Shown piece by piece: positions 36,346-47,058 of a stretch of 64,000 nt of DNA (positions are counted from its first letter, which is position 1; each line of letters starts with the position of its first letter). The notes beneath the pieces were generated by a model that worked only from the letters and a program-made list of their open reading frames with translations, had not been told where the DNA came from and searched no databases. The position numbers were made by a program, and so were the translations under genes. The DNA lies in NCBI RefSeq assembly GCF_014288055.1, contig NZ_JACOPK010000006.1:1-64000 (forward strand), written 5' to 3'. Source of the DNA: Agathobaculum hominis (GTDB lineage: Bacteria; Bacillota; Clostridia; Oscillospirales; Butyricicoccaceae).

Positions 36346-37368
36346 ATGGTAACGATGCAGCAGATCGCTGACCGCTGCGGGGTGTCGCGCGGAACGGTAG
36401 ACCGCGCCCTGCACCATAAGGAGGGCGTGCGCGAGGAGGTCGCGGAGCGCATCCGCGCGGCGGCGCGCGAAATGGGCTATATCTCGAACCGCCTTGTCAT
36501 GCAGCAGACGCAGCAGTGGAAGATCGGCGTGGTGCTCCACTCCGGCCACTCGCCCTTCGTGCAGATGCTGTGCGAGCTGTTCGAGAGCTTTTCCGAGCGT
36601 GCGCTTATCCCGAACATCACGGTCATCGTGCGTGCGATGCAGGACATGGATGTGCAGCATCAGCTGACGCTGATCGATGAGCTGGTAACGACCGAGCACA
36701 TCGACGGTCTCGCGCTCATGCCGCTCGCGAATACGCTCGTGCGCGACAAGATCAACACGCTCAGCGAAAAGCAGGGCATCCCTGTCGTGACGTTCAATAC
36801 GGACATCACCGACGCGAACCGCATCGCCTACGTCGGCGCGGACAACATCGCGACCGGCCGCGCCGCCGCCGCGCTGCTCGGCATGGTCATGCAGGGGCAC
36901 GGCAGCGTGCTGCCCATTCTGGGTCAGCGCAGCGGTCACTATGCCGACTCGCAGCGTTTCACCGGCTTCAGCACTGAAATGGCGGAGAGCTTCCCGAATA
37001 TCCGGGTTCTGCACCCGGAATGCTCGTTCCTCGACGAGAGCCTTTCCGAGCGCATCGCTATGCGCGCCATTCAGTCGGACAGCGAGCTGCGCGGCATCTA
37101 TCTGACCTCTGCGGGACGGGAGGGCGTTTACCGCGCCGTGCACGCCGCAGACCGCAGCGAAAAGCTGCACATCGTCGTTCACGACATCACCGAGGGCAAC
37201 ATCAAAATGGTCAAAAACGGCACGGTCGATTTCATCATCGGGCAGGACGTCAAAACACAGGGCACGCTTCCGATCCGCCTGCTCTACGACTACCTCGAAC
37301 GCCATCAGTTCCCGAAGGAACGCATGAATATCACGGATATCACGGTCAAATTCCGCTGCAACGTGTGA
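36346..37368 (+). CDS. LacI-family transcriptional regulator
   Basis: A 340-residue regulator. The N-terminal HTH reads MQQIADRCGVSRGTVDRALHH (DNA contact with half palindromes), and the hinge and periplasmic-binding-like effector domain follow (IGVVLHSGHSPFVQ; IDGLALMPLA; GQRSGHYADSQRFTGF). Start ATG 36346 behind AGGAGAG. It likely responds to a sugar and controls the divergent isomerase and binding-protein genes. It is the last full gene of the element. Confidence 0.92.
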   Translation: MVTMQQIADRCGVSRGTVDRALHHKEGVREEVAERIRAAAREMGYISNRLVMQQTQQWKIGVVLHSGHSPFVQMLCELFESFSERALIPNITVIVRAMQDMDVQHQLTLIDELVTTEHIDGLALMPLANTLVRDKINTLSEKQGIPVVTFNTDITDANRIAYVGADNIATGRAAAALLGMVMQGHGSVLPILGQRSGHYADSQRFTGFSTEMAESFPNIRVLHPECSFLDESLSERIAMRAIQSDSELRGIYLTSAGREGVYRAVHAADRSEKLHIVVHDITEGNIKMVKNGTVDFIIGQDVKTQGTLPIRLLYDYLERHQFPKERMNITDITVKFRCNV

Positions 37369-37411
37369 CGGAGCGTTCGGGAAAAAGGCTTTTCGACGGC
37401 CGGAAGGCCAT

Positions 37412-37454
37412 GCCGCATCCGTTCCGCAAAGCGCCGCAGCTCCCGCTGCGCGGT
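37412..37454 (+). repeat. Short hairpin repeat, family 2 (copy c)
   Basis: GCCGCATCCGTTCCGCAAAG continuing into GCGCCGC...GCGGTA aligns with 31341-31389 (GCCGCACCATTTCCGTAAAG then CACCGCC...GCGGTG) and less well with 24552-24586. The CCGC/GCGG arms pair. Confidence 0.6.
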
Positions 37455-37465
37455 ACCGTTATGTA

Positions 37466-37642
37466 TCACTTCCAGCCCATTCTCCCTGTCAGCTCGCTCA
37501 TCGCGCAGCAGAACCGTTCGGCCGCTGTCAACGATGTCTGCAGCGGGTCACCCTCGCGGATACGCAGGGTTCTTCTGATCTCCTTTGGGATGACGACGCG
37601 GCCGAGATCGTCGATCCTCCTCACAATTCCGGTTGCTTTCAC
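37466..37642 (-). CDS. spoVT: SpoVT N-terminal fragment (5' part of interrupted spoVT)
   Basis: The GTG at 37642, with GGGAGG upstream, begins KATGIVRRIDDLGRVVIPKE and continues to IREGDPL, which is SpoVT residues 1-34 almost word for word. SpoVT is an AbrB/MazE-fold forespore regulator of sigma-G genes with a C-terminal GAF-like domain. After GDPL the frame enters the element at 37541 and runs 24 more codons (QTSLTAAERF...) to a stop at 37466. The fragment thus lacks the second half of the AbrB fold and the whole sensor domain and should not be functional. The missing 146 codons lie at 4785-5225. Confidence 0.95.
   Translation of the reverse strand: MKATGIVRRIDDLGRVVIPKEIRRTLRIREGDPLQTSLTAAERFCCAMSELTGRMGWK
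37541..37552. repeat. attR core of the spoVT-intervening element
   Basis: CAGCGGGTCACC, identical to 5226-5237. To its right is spoVT 5' sequence, to its left element sequence that would be the recombinase 3' end in a circular form. Confidence 0.9.
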
Positions 37643-37706
37643 GCTGTTCTGCCTCCCATTTACGGTAGTTCTGTTGTTATGGTGGTAGTATTTACAGTGA
37701 ACAGAA

Positions 37707-37735
37707 AATAATGCGGATTTTGCGAGGAGATATGC
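37707..37735 (-). promoter_or_regulatory. Candidate sigma-G promoter of spoVT
   Basis: On the minus strand GCATA (37735-37731) fits the -35 GHATR. After 17 bp CATTATT (37713-37707) fits CATNHTA except at the last base. The start would lie near 37700, about 58 nt before the GTG. Known SpoVT genes are sigma-G dependent; the assignment here is by eye. Confidence 0.55.
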
Positions 37736-37792
37736 GGCAGGGCAGGGAGCGGACGGGTGTACAGGGAAAAGCCGGAAAAATTCTCTGCGCTC

Positions 37793-37821
37793 TTGCAAAT
37801 GAAGGGCACGGAGAATATAAT
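37793..37821 (+). promoter_or_regulatory. Sigma-A promoter of the DUF4870-type gene
   Basis: TTGCAA (37793-37798), 17-bp spacer, TATAAT (37816-37821). It is divergent from spoVT. Confidence 0.85.
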
Positions 37822-37867
37822 GGAAGCAGCAAGAACCCACTCGAGACTATAAAAGGAGGAGAAAAAC

Positions 37868-38389
37868 ATGAAAGTATGTCCAAAATGCGGTTCTCAGATG
37901 AACGATACGGATTTATTCTGTCAAACCTGCGGCATGAGCTTCGGCGGCGGCGCGCCGCACGAAAATCCGCAGCAGCCGAACGGGGGACAGCAGAACAACT
38001 GGCAGCAGCCGAATAACTGGCAGCAGCCGGCGTACCATTTCGACCCGTATGACCATACGGCGGAATTTGATGTGAAGGATATTTCCGATAACAAGGTTAT
38101 CGCCATGCTGTGCTATCTGCTCGGCGCGGCAGGCGTTATCATCGCCCTGCTCGGCAGCCAGAGCTCGCCGTATGCAGGCTTCCATGTCCGTCAGTCGCTC
38201 AAGTTTACGGTCGTTGACATCCTGCTCGGCATCATCAGCGCGGTGCTTTTCTGGACCTTTCTTATTCCGGTAGCCTGCGGCATCTGCTATGCTGTCCTGT
38301 TCGTTGTCCGCATCATCTGCTTTTTCTCTATCTGCAAGGGACAGGCAAAGGAGCCGCCGATCATCCGCTCGCTCGGCTTCCTGCGATAA
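37868..38389 (+). CDS. Zinc-ribbon DUF4870-type membrane protein
   Basis: A 173-residue protein. An N-terminal zinc ribbon (CPKCGSQMNDTDLFCQTCG) is followed by an Asn/Gln/Pro-rich linker (GQQNNWQQPNNWQQP) and three or four hydrophobic helices of the DUF4870 (Tic20-like) type, with FHVRQSLKF between helices. AAAAGGAGGAG precedes the ATG. It lies just outside the spoVT element. Confidence 0.87.
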   Translation: MKVCPKCGSQMNDTDLFCQTCGMSFGGGAPHENPQQPNGGQQNNWQQPNNWQQPAYHFDPYDHTAEFDVKDISDNKVIAMLCYLLGAAGVIIALLGSQSSPYAGFHVRQSLKFTVVDILLGIISAVLFWTFLIPVACGICYAVLFVVRIICFFSICKGQAKEPPIIRSLGFLR

Positions 38390-38410
38390 AACGGAAATTT
38401 TGCAGGAAAA

Positions 38411-38421
38411 AGCGCCCGGCC
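38411..38421. repeat. 11-bp duplication, left copy
   Basis: AGCGCCCGGCC, identical to 39096-39106. The two copies flank 674 bp of AT-rich DNA inserted into what reads as one bidirectional terminator hairpin. Confidence 0.75.
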
Positions 38422-38431
38422 ATTGCGATAA

Positions 38432-38554
38432 GAGCCGTTTTTCAACTTCTATGAAAGCGCTGCTGAAAGTTCAACCTACCGTTCGGCGGTGCAGTACACT
38501 GAGATCAAACAAAGGCTGGACGATATGCTGAATTCTTCAGATATTATTAAGTGA
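38432..38554 (+). pseudogene. 3' fragment of an unidentified gene
   Basis: An open frame of 40 codons without a start codon encodes EPFFNFYESAAESSTYRSAV and a further 20 residues ending SSDIIK, then TGA. It begins close to the left end of the insertion at 38422 and looks like the tail of a coding sequence truncated by that boundary. Family not recognised. Confidence 0.5.
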
Positions 38555-38567
38555 GGCAGGAAAGAGT

Positions 38568-39059
38568 ATGATACTTTGTATATGTGCGCTCATCTGCTGG
38601 ATAATCATTGTTTTTTCACTTGCGCTTTTGCTGCATCGAAAAACAGATAAAAAACTTTCACCAGTTCTCAAACGACTGTTATTATGCTGCTTTTCTTATC
38701 TGGTATTTTTTTATTTTCCACACAGGAATATGTTTCAAAATACCGAACCTTTGCGGATTGACTTGGCTTCTAATGAGAAAACCGCACAAATCGAAGATAT
38801 ATTGAGTAAAGAACGCAGCAATGTAATCCTGGAAACCTGTAATCGCCTTTATGTTTCAAGGAGTGTTTTGAAAACTCTTTTCGATAGATCAAATGGCGCT
38901 GTCGCATATATTTATTTCTCTGGCAGATATGATAACCATGCGAAAAACTATATTGCTGTTAAGACTGGTGACAAACAAACGGTTGTGAAGAAAAATGGAG
39001 TTGTCTACCATGTCTGGATGCCCGTTGATTTTTTGACACTTCTGCAAAAGCCTGAATAA
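38568..39059 (+). CDS. AT-rich hypothetical membrane protein
   Basis: A 163-residue protein: two hydrophobic helices (residues about 1-22 and 33-52) and a soluble C-terminal domain ending LLQKPE. The base composition is markedly AT-rich compared with the surrounding genes, pointing to recent transfer. AGGCAGGAAAGAG precedes the ATG. It follows the truncated fragment by 13 nt and sits within the 11-bp-flanked insertion. No family was recognised. Confidence 0.7.
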   Translation: MILCICALICWIIIVFSLALLLHRKTDKKLSPVLKRLLLCCFSYLVFFYFPHRNMFQNTEPLRIDLASNEKTAQIEDILSKERSNVILETCNRLYVSRSVLKTLFDRSNGAVAYIYFSGRYDNHAKNYIAVKTGDKQTVVKKNGVVYHVWMPVDFLTLLQKPE

Positions 39060-39095
39060 TACGAATGTACAAAAATCGTGAATTGATTCGTTATC

Positions 39096-39106
39096 AGCGC
39101 CCGGCC
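39096..39106. repeat. 11-bp duplication, right copy
   Basis: AGCGCCCGGCC; here still part of the hairpin AGCGCCCGGCC-TTCT-GGCCAGGCGCT. Confidence 0.75.
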
Positions 39107-39163
39107 TTCTGGCCAGGCGCTTTTTCCTGCAAAAAGAAAAGACTGCATAAAGCAGTCTTTTCG
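39097..39163. terminator. Double terminator ahead of the M15 gene stop
   Basis: GCGCCCGGCC/GGCCAGGCGC then TTTTTCC serves plus-strand transcripts. AAAGACTGC/GCAGTCTTT (39138-39161) with T runs serves the minus-strand carboxypeptidase gene. Confidence 0.85.
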
Positions 39164-39171
39164 AAATTCTT

Positions 39172-40392
39172 TTATTTGCCGAAGTAGCTGAAGTGCATGT
39201 AGTCGCGCTTGCTGTGCCAGGCGTTGCCGCCCCAGGCGAAGCCGTACTTGGTGAAGGCGTTGTAAACGTCGCCGCCCTCGGGAATGGAGAACGGGTCGGT
39301 GTACGGCGTCCAGTGCGTGCCGCAGGTCGGGGTGAGCGAGCCGTCGGCGTTGATGGTCGCCTCCATGTTCTCGTTCGGATTGATATCGACCGCGGTGCCC
39401 TGCGAATGCTCGCCGGTACGCCACGAATAGCAGCCGACGTCGTTGATCGGGAACTTTTCGTCGCCGTTGTAGATCTCCTCGAAGATCGCCTTGTAGATCG
39501 CGGCGAGCGAGGCGTTGACCTGTAAGTAAGCGGTGCCGGTGGTCTTGGTGCCGTCCGACTGGAGACGCCATACCGGAACTGCGATCTCGACCATGTGCGC
39601 CTCGGCCTCCTCGGCAGAGGTGTATTTCGAGCCGCCCAGACCGTAGACGAACGTCATCTTATCGTCCGGAATGATCGTGCTCGGGGTGTTCCAGAGGTTG
39701 TTCGGCGTGCTGACCGTCGTGTTCGGCTTAGTGATAACGACCTCGGACTTGTTCGGCGAGAGCTTTTCGAACTCGCTGCAAAAACGGTTGGCCATGATAA
39801 CGGCCTGCTCGCGCGTCGCGGTGCCGGACGGAGCCAGCTGCGCACCGCCCAAGCCGTCCGAGATGCCGTTGACGATGGTGTAGTCCACCATGCGGACGAC
39901 CGGGTCGACCGCGTAGGACTTGATCGTGCTGACGTCGTCATAGTCCTCGACGCAGGCGTCGCCCGCGATCTCCGGCGCGTCAATGCCGGCCTTGTCGAGG
40001 ATGTTGTTGAGAATGACGCACAGATCCTGACGCTCGATGCTCGCGTTCGGGTCGAAATAGCCGCTGGCGCGGCCGCTGACCAGACCGAGAGAATAGGCTG
40101 CGTTTACGTTGGCGTCGTCCGTGTCGCGGAAGAACTTCTGACCTGAGGCATAGACCGCCTTGCCGGTCAGCTGCTTGTAGGCCTTGACGGCGATCGCACA
40201 GAACTCGGCGCGCGTGATCTCCTCACGGGCGGAGCTGTCTGCAAGCGAGGTCGGCATAAGGCCTGCCTGCTGTGCCGCAGCAATATCCTCCTGCGCCCAG
40301 CTCGAAACGTCGGAGAGCGCACCGGCCTGCGGCACGACCATAGTCGCCGCGAGAGCCAGAACGCCTGCGCGGCGAACAAAGTGGTATGGCAT
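39172..40392 (-). CDS. SLH-domain D-alanyl-D-alanine carboxypeptidase (M15)
   Basis: A 406-residue exported wall enzyme. Signal peptide to about residue 25, three SLH modules (about 28-215), a linker, and a C-terminal M15 (VanY-like) zinc peptidase domain. Zinc ligands fit H and D of GEHSQGTAVDIN and the late H of DYMHFSYFGK. It trims D-Ala from peptidoglycan stem peptides. GGAGG precedes the ATG at 40392. A TATAAT lies at 40437-40432 on the minus strand. Confidence 0.9.
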   Translation of the reverse strand: MPYHFVRRAGVLALAATMVVPQAGALSDVSSWAQEDIAAAQQAGLMPTSLADSSAREEITRAEFCAIAVKAYKQLTGKAVYASGQKFFRDTDDANVNAAYSLGLVSGRASGYFDPNASIERQDLCVILNNILDKAGIDAPEIAGDACVEDYDDVSTIKSYAVDPVVRMVDYTIVNGISDGLGGAQLAPSGTATREQAVIMANRFCSEFEKLSPNKSEVVITKPNTTVSTPNNLWNTPSTIIPDDKMTFVYGLGGSKYTSAEEAEAHMVEIAVPVWRLQSDGTKTTGTAYLQVNASLAAIYKAIFEEIYNGDEKFPINDVGCYSWRTGEHSQGTAVDINPNENMEATINADGSLTPTCGTHWTPYTDPFSIPEGGDVYNAFTKYGFAWGGNAWHSKRDYMHFSYFGK

Positions 40393-40486
40393 AGGGAAGA
40401 CCTCCTGTAAATTCCTGTGTTAATTTCCTGTATTATATGTATATAGTTTAATGGGCTTTTGTGTCGAATTTGTGAAAAATATAGAT

Positions 40487-40530
40487 TTATTCACAGTTTC
40501 CACAAACTTATCCACACGGATTGTGGATAA
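40487..40530. promoter_or_regulatory. Cluster of three DnaA boxes
   Basis: TTATTCACA (40487-40495, one off consensus), TTATCCACA (40508-40516, consensus) and TGTGGATAA (40522-40530, consensus on the other strand) lie within 44 bp in AT-rich DNA. They are upstream of the M15 gene; no dnaA or dnaN gene is nearby. Confidence 0.7.
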
Positions 40531-40667
40531 CTCCGGTGCGTGTACGCACACGCCGGCGGAGCACAACGGCTGCACGCAGACCGAAAAGAAATGCCTGCAT
40601 ATACATATTGACATTGTATCATCAAACAGAGAATATTTCAACAACAAAACGCCGGGGAATGTCTATT

Positions 40668-41174
40668 TTATCGAATTTGCAGGCCGTTTTCATCCAGCCA
40701 CGCATCCAGAAAGGCGGCGGCAAGGCTGTTCGGGCGGATATTTGCACGCGCCTCTGCCGGGGAAAACCAGCGGAAGCGGTCGACCTCGCGGTTCACGTGA
40801 ATGCGTTCCGCGTCGGGGACAAAGGCGGTGAAGTTGCACATGAGCGTGTTGGACGGCTCGAAGAACCGGGTGCGGTTGAAATGGATACGGCCGGCGTGCA
40901 GACCGGTCTCCTCGAGGATTTCGCGCCGGACGGCATCCTCGGCGCTCTCGCCGCGGTTGATATAACCGGCGACGAGGATATAGCTCGGTCTGCCGTACTG
41001 CTGGATGAGCAGAATGCGGCCGGTGTTTTCGTCCACGACGATCATGCTGACCGCCGCGTTGTACATGGGAAAGCGGTATTCGCCGCAGACGGGGCAGAAG
41101 GGCACGATGCCTTCGCCCTCGAGCGGCTTTTCGATGAGCGCTGCGCCGCATTCCCAGCAGTGTTTCTGTATCAC
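40668..41174 (-). CDS. Zinc-ribbon Nudix hydrolase (NudC-like, short)
   Basis: A 168-residue Nudix protein. An N-terminal zinc ribbon (CWECGAAL...FCPVCGEYRFP) precedes the Nudix box GYINRGESAEDAVRREILEETGL, a match to GX5EX7REUXEEXGU. NudC-type enzymes hydrolyse NAD(H) or NAD caps, but this protein is short and lacks the N-terminal NudC domain, so substrate is uncertain. I start at GTG 41174 because AAAGGA is 8 nt upstream; no ATG lies in a better position. It is last in the yifB operon. Confidence 0.85.
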   Translation of the reverse strand: MIQKHCWECGAALIEKPLEGEGIVPFCPVCGEYRFPMYNAAVSMIVVDENTGRILLIQQYGRPSYILVAGYINRGESAEDAVRREILEETGLHAGRIHFNRTRFFEPSNTLMCNFTAFVPDAERIHVNREVDRFRWFSPAEARANIRPNSLAAAFLDAWLDENGLQIR

Positions 41175-41206
41175 GATGAATGTCCTTTCGGGGGGAGAAT
41201 GGCCGG

Positions 41207-41320
41207 TTATTTCGACCGGCGGAGCCACTTGAAGAGCAGGCAGATGATGAATACCGCGAGCGCGGTATTCAAAACCGTCACAAAGGTGCTGTAGAGGTCA
41301 AACGCGCAAAAGCAGTTCAT
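41207..41320 (-). CDS. 37-residue membrane micropeptide
   Basis: ATG at 41320 follows AAAGGAGC. The product is MNCFCAFDLYSTFVTVLNTA and a further 17 residues containing AVFIICLLFKWLRRSK: one hydrophobic helix with a basic tail. It sits 30 nt after yifB and 33 nt before the Nudix gene, on the same strand. Function unknown; expression should be checked. Confidence 0.6.
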   Translation of the reverse strand: MNCFCAFDLYSTFVTVLNTALAVFIICLLFKWLRRSK

Positions 41321-41349
41321 GAAAGTGCTCCTTTATACATTATAATATA

Positions 41350-42876
41350 TTACTCAAAATTTGCCATGCGGTCGAGCGTGCGGTACTGGATGGCCTCGGC
41401 GATATGCTCGGCGCCGATGGTGTCGCTTTCAGCGAGGTCCGCGATCGTGCGCGCGACGCGCAGGATGCGGTCATGGGCGCGGGCGGTCAGACCGAGCCGC
41501 TCGAAGGCGCGGCGGAAAACGGCAGACGCCTCGTCGGTCAGCGGACAGAACTCCGCGAGAAGCGAGGGCGGAATGGCGGCGTTGCAGACGTCCTCGCCCT
41601 GCCGGTCATACTGCCGCTGCCGGGCAGCGAGCACACGGGCGCGGATGGTCTCCGAGCTTTCCTCCTGTGCGCGGCTGCGCGCGGCGAGCGCCTCGTACTC
41701 GACCGGCTGCACGGTGATCTGGAGGTCGATGCGGTCGAGCAGCGGCCCGGACAGACGGCGCAGATACTGCTGCACGCGCTCCTTCGCGCAGGTGCAGCGG
41801 TTTGTGCCGTACCAGCCGCACGGACAGGGGTTCATGGCGGCGATGAGCTGAAAATCGGCCGGATAAGTGACCTGTCCGGCCGCCCGGGCGATGGTCAGCT
41901 TTCCGTCCTCCATCGGCTGTCGCAGCACCTCGAGCGCGTCGCGCCGGAACTCGGGCAGCTCGTCGAGGAACAGCACGCCGCGGTGCGCGAGCGTGATCTC
42001 GCCGGGCAGGGGAAGCCGTCCGGGTGAGCCCGAGCCTCCGGCAAGCGCTGCCGCCGAGGAGGAATGATGCGGCGCGCGGAACGGCCGCTCGGCGCGTTCC
42101 ACGGCCTCCTGCGCCCGGCCGACCGCCGACCAGACGCGGATGACATCCAGCCGTTCGTCATGCGAGAGCGGCGGCAGGATGGACGAAAACCGCTTGGCCA
42201 TCATGCTCTTGCCCGAGCCGGGGGAGCCGGAGAGCAGGACATTGTGCCCGCCGGCGGCCGCGACCTCGAGCGCGCGCTTGACGAGGTGCTGCCCGAGCAC
42301 ATGCGCATAGTCGAGGTCGTGCTCCGCCGGTTTCGGTTCCGGCGGCGGGGGACAGGGGACAAGCTGCTTTCGGCCGCTGAGGTGATTGATGAGCTCGCTG
42401 AGCGTGCGCACGGGATAGACGGTCAGACTGTCGGCATAAGAGGCCTCCTGCGCGTTGGCCGCCGGGACGTAGACCGCACGGAAGTCCGCGCTTCGCGCCG
42501 CGAGCGCCATGGAGAGCGCGCCGCGCACCGGACGCAGCTCGCCGGAGAGCGAAAGCTCCCCGAAGAACAGCGCGTCCTGCGGCAGAGCGTTGATCTCGCC
42601 TGCGGCGGCGAGAATGGACAGCAGGATGGGCAGGTCGAAGGCGGTCCCGGCCTTGCGCGTGTCCGCCGGGGCGAGGTTGACCGTCAGGCGCGACACAGGC
42701 CAGTCGAACGAGCAGGATTTCGCGGCGGCGCGCACGCGCTCTCCAGCCTCGCTGACCGCGCCGGTCGGCAGTCCTACCACATCGAGCCGCGGCAGTCCGC
42801 CCGAAAGCAGACACTCAACCGTGACGATATATCCGTTTATGCCGTCGAGACCGGCGGAAAATACGCGAGAGACCAT
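41350..42876 (-). CDS. YifB-family magnesium-chelatase-like AAA ATPase
   Basis: A 508-residue protein of the YifB/ComM family. An N-terminal ChlI-like domain (SAGLDGINGYIVTVE... GLPTGAVSEAGERVRAA) is followed by an AAA module with Walker A LLSGSPGSGKSMMAKR, Walker B VLFLDELPEF and sensor MNPCPCGWYG, with the C-terminal Mg-chelatase domain. ComM acts in branch migration during natural transformation in Gram-negatives. The start at 42876 (MVSRVFSAG) matches family N-termini; upstream codons do not. Confidence 0.93.
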   Translation of the reverse strand: MVSRVFSAGLDGINGYIVTVECLLSGGLPRLDVVGLPTGAVSEAGERVRAAAKSCSFDWPVSRLTVNLAPADTRKAGTAFDLPILLSILAAAGEINALPQDALFFGELSLSGELRPVRGALSMALAARSADFRAVYVPAANAQEASYADSLTVYPVRTLSELINHLSGRKQLVPCPPPPEPKPAEHDLDYAHVLGQHLVKRALEVAAAGGHNVLLSGSPGSGKSMMAKRFSSILPPLSHDERLDVIRVWSAVGRAQEAVERAERPFRAPHHSSSAAALAGGSGSPGRLPLPGEITLAHRGVLFLDELPEFRRDALEVLRQPMEDGKLTIARAAGQVTYPADFQLIAAMNPCPCGWYGTNRCTCAKERVQQYLRRLSGPLLDRIDLQITVQPVEYEALAARSRAQEESSETIRARVLAARQRQYDRQGEDVCNAAIPPSLLAEFCPLTDEASAVFRRAFERLGLTARAHDRILRVARTIADLAESDTIGAEHIAEAIQYRTLDRMANFE

Positions 42877-43182
42877 GCTCGATCCATCCTTTCCGAGGGA
42901 GGCTGTGCTTCTGCCGTGGAGCGAAAACCGCTGTATAGAATAAATATACCATATCACTCCCCCTTCCACAATACAAAAACTGTAGGTTTGCACAGGAAAA
43001 ACGGACGAAAAAACGGGGGTTGTTTCACAATACAAAACAGCTTATCAAAAAATGAAAAAACAAACGAAAAAAACGGCTTTTGCTGTTTACAATCGTTTGC
43101 ATCGGTGATACAATAAATTTCAGAAAAAAAGTCTCGTTATCGTGTAAAATACACTAAAAAGGGGCTTTTTAAAATCCGACGC

Positions 43183-43201
43183 TATAATTAAATAGGAGGA
43201 T
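43183..43201 (+). promoter_or_regulatory. nifJ -10 and ribosome binding site
   Basis: TATAAT (43183-43188) is followed by AGGAGGATAT right before the ATG at 43209. A convincing -35 at 17 bp is missing. The TATAAT would leave a very short leader, so an upstream promoter is likely too. AT-rich DNA spans 42930-43190. Confidence 0.45.
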
Positions 43202-43208
43202 ATATCTC

Positions 43209-46769
<3,561 letters not shown>

Positions 46770-46803
46770 TCTCCTGCACACAGGCTGAAACAGCATAAAT
46801 AAT

Positions 46804-46840
46804 CAAGCTCCCGCAGAGTATGTTCTGCGGGAGCTTTTTT
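46804..46840 (+). terminator. Terminator after nifJ
   Basis: AAGCTCCCGCAGA pairs with TCTGCGGGAGCTT and is followed by a T run. Confidence 0.95.
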
Positions 46841-46843
46841 ATA

Positions 46844-46908
46844 CCTGTCGCGCAACTACAGTTTCGCCGACAAGTGTGTTCTGACGAACGCAGAACACGG
46901 GTCGTTTT
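46844..46908 (-). repeat. Dispersed repeat family 1, copy C (reverse)
   Basis: Read on the minus strand, this 65-bp stretch matches 57887-57950: CGTGTTCTGCGTTCGTCAGA, then ACACA.CTTGTCGGCGAAAC, ending GCGACAGG. The CCTGTCGCG end abuts the nifJ terminator. Confidence 0.75.
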
Positions 46909-47058
46909 GCAGTCGTACAGTCGAATTTTGTTAACAGACCGTAAAATTTTAACGCTTCCGCCATAATTGGTTTTTTTTCTATTTTTCCGGCGCGCGATAT
47001 GTTATACTGAAAGCAAAGAAGGACACACAGCTGATGGATAGAGAAGGGCGGTGCTTTT

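Larger units (their letters stand above)
5226..37552. mobile_element. Intervening element (about 32.3 kb) inserted in spoVT
   Basis: The two parts of spoVT, both on the minus strand and in the order expected for excision, flank this interval, which is bounded by a 12-bp direct repeat CAGCGGGTCACC (15 of 16 when extended three bases plus one mismatch on the left). A serine recombinase lies at the left end and reads into attL. Cargo includes TraX-like, DegV, wall and lipoproteins, paired solute-binding protein and LuxR regulators, an SPFH/TM2/TPM operon, a sortase and a LacI-type regulon. No capsid, tail, relaxase or replication genes are seen. Excision would remove 32,315 bp and restore a 180-codon spoVT. 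Base composition resembles the flanks, so it may be long resident. Confidence 0.9.

Noticed and set aside
5226..37552. Prophage or conjugative element
   Set aside because: No capsid, tail, lysis, relaxase or type IV secretion genes; the TraX-like protein alone is not evidence for conjugation.
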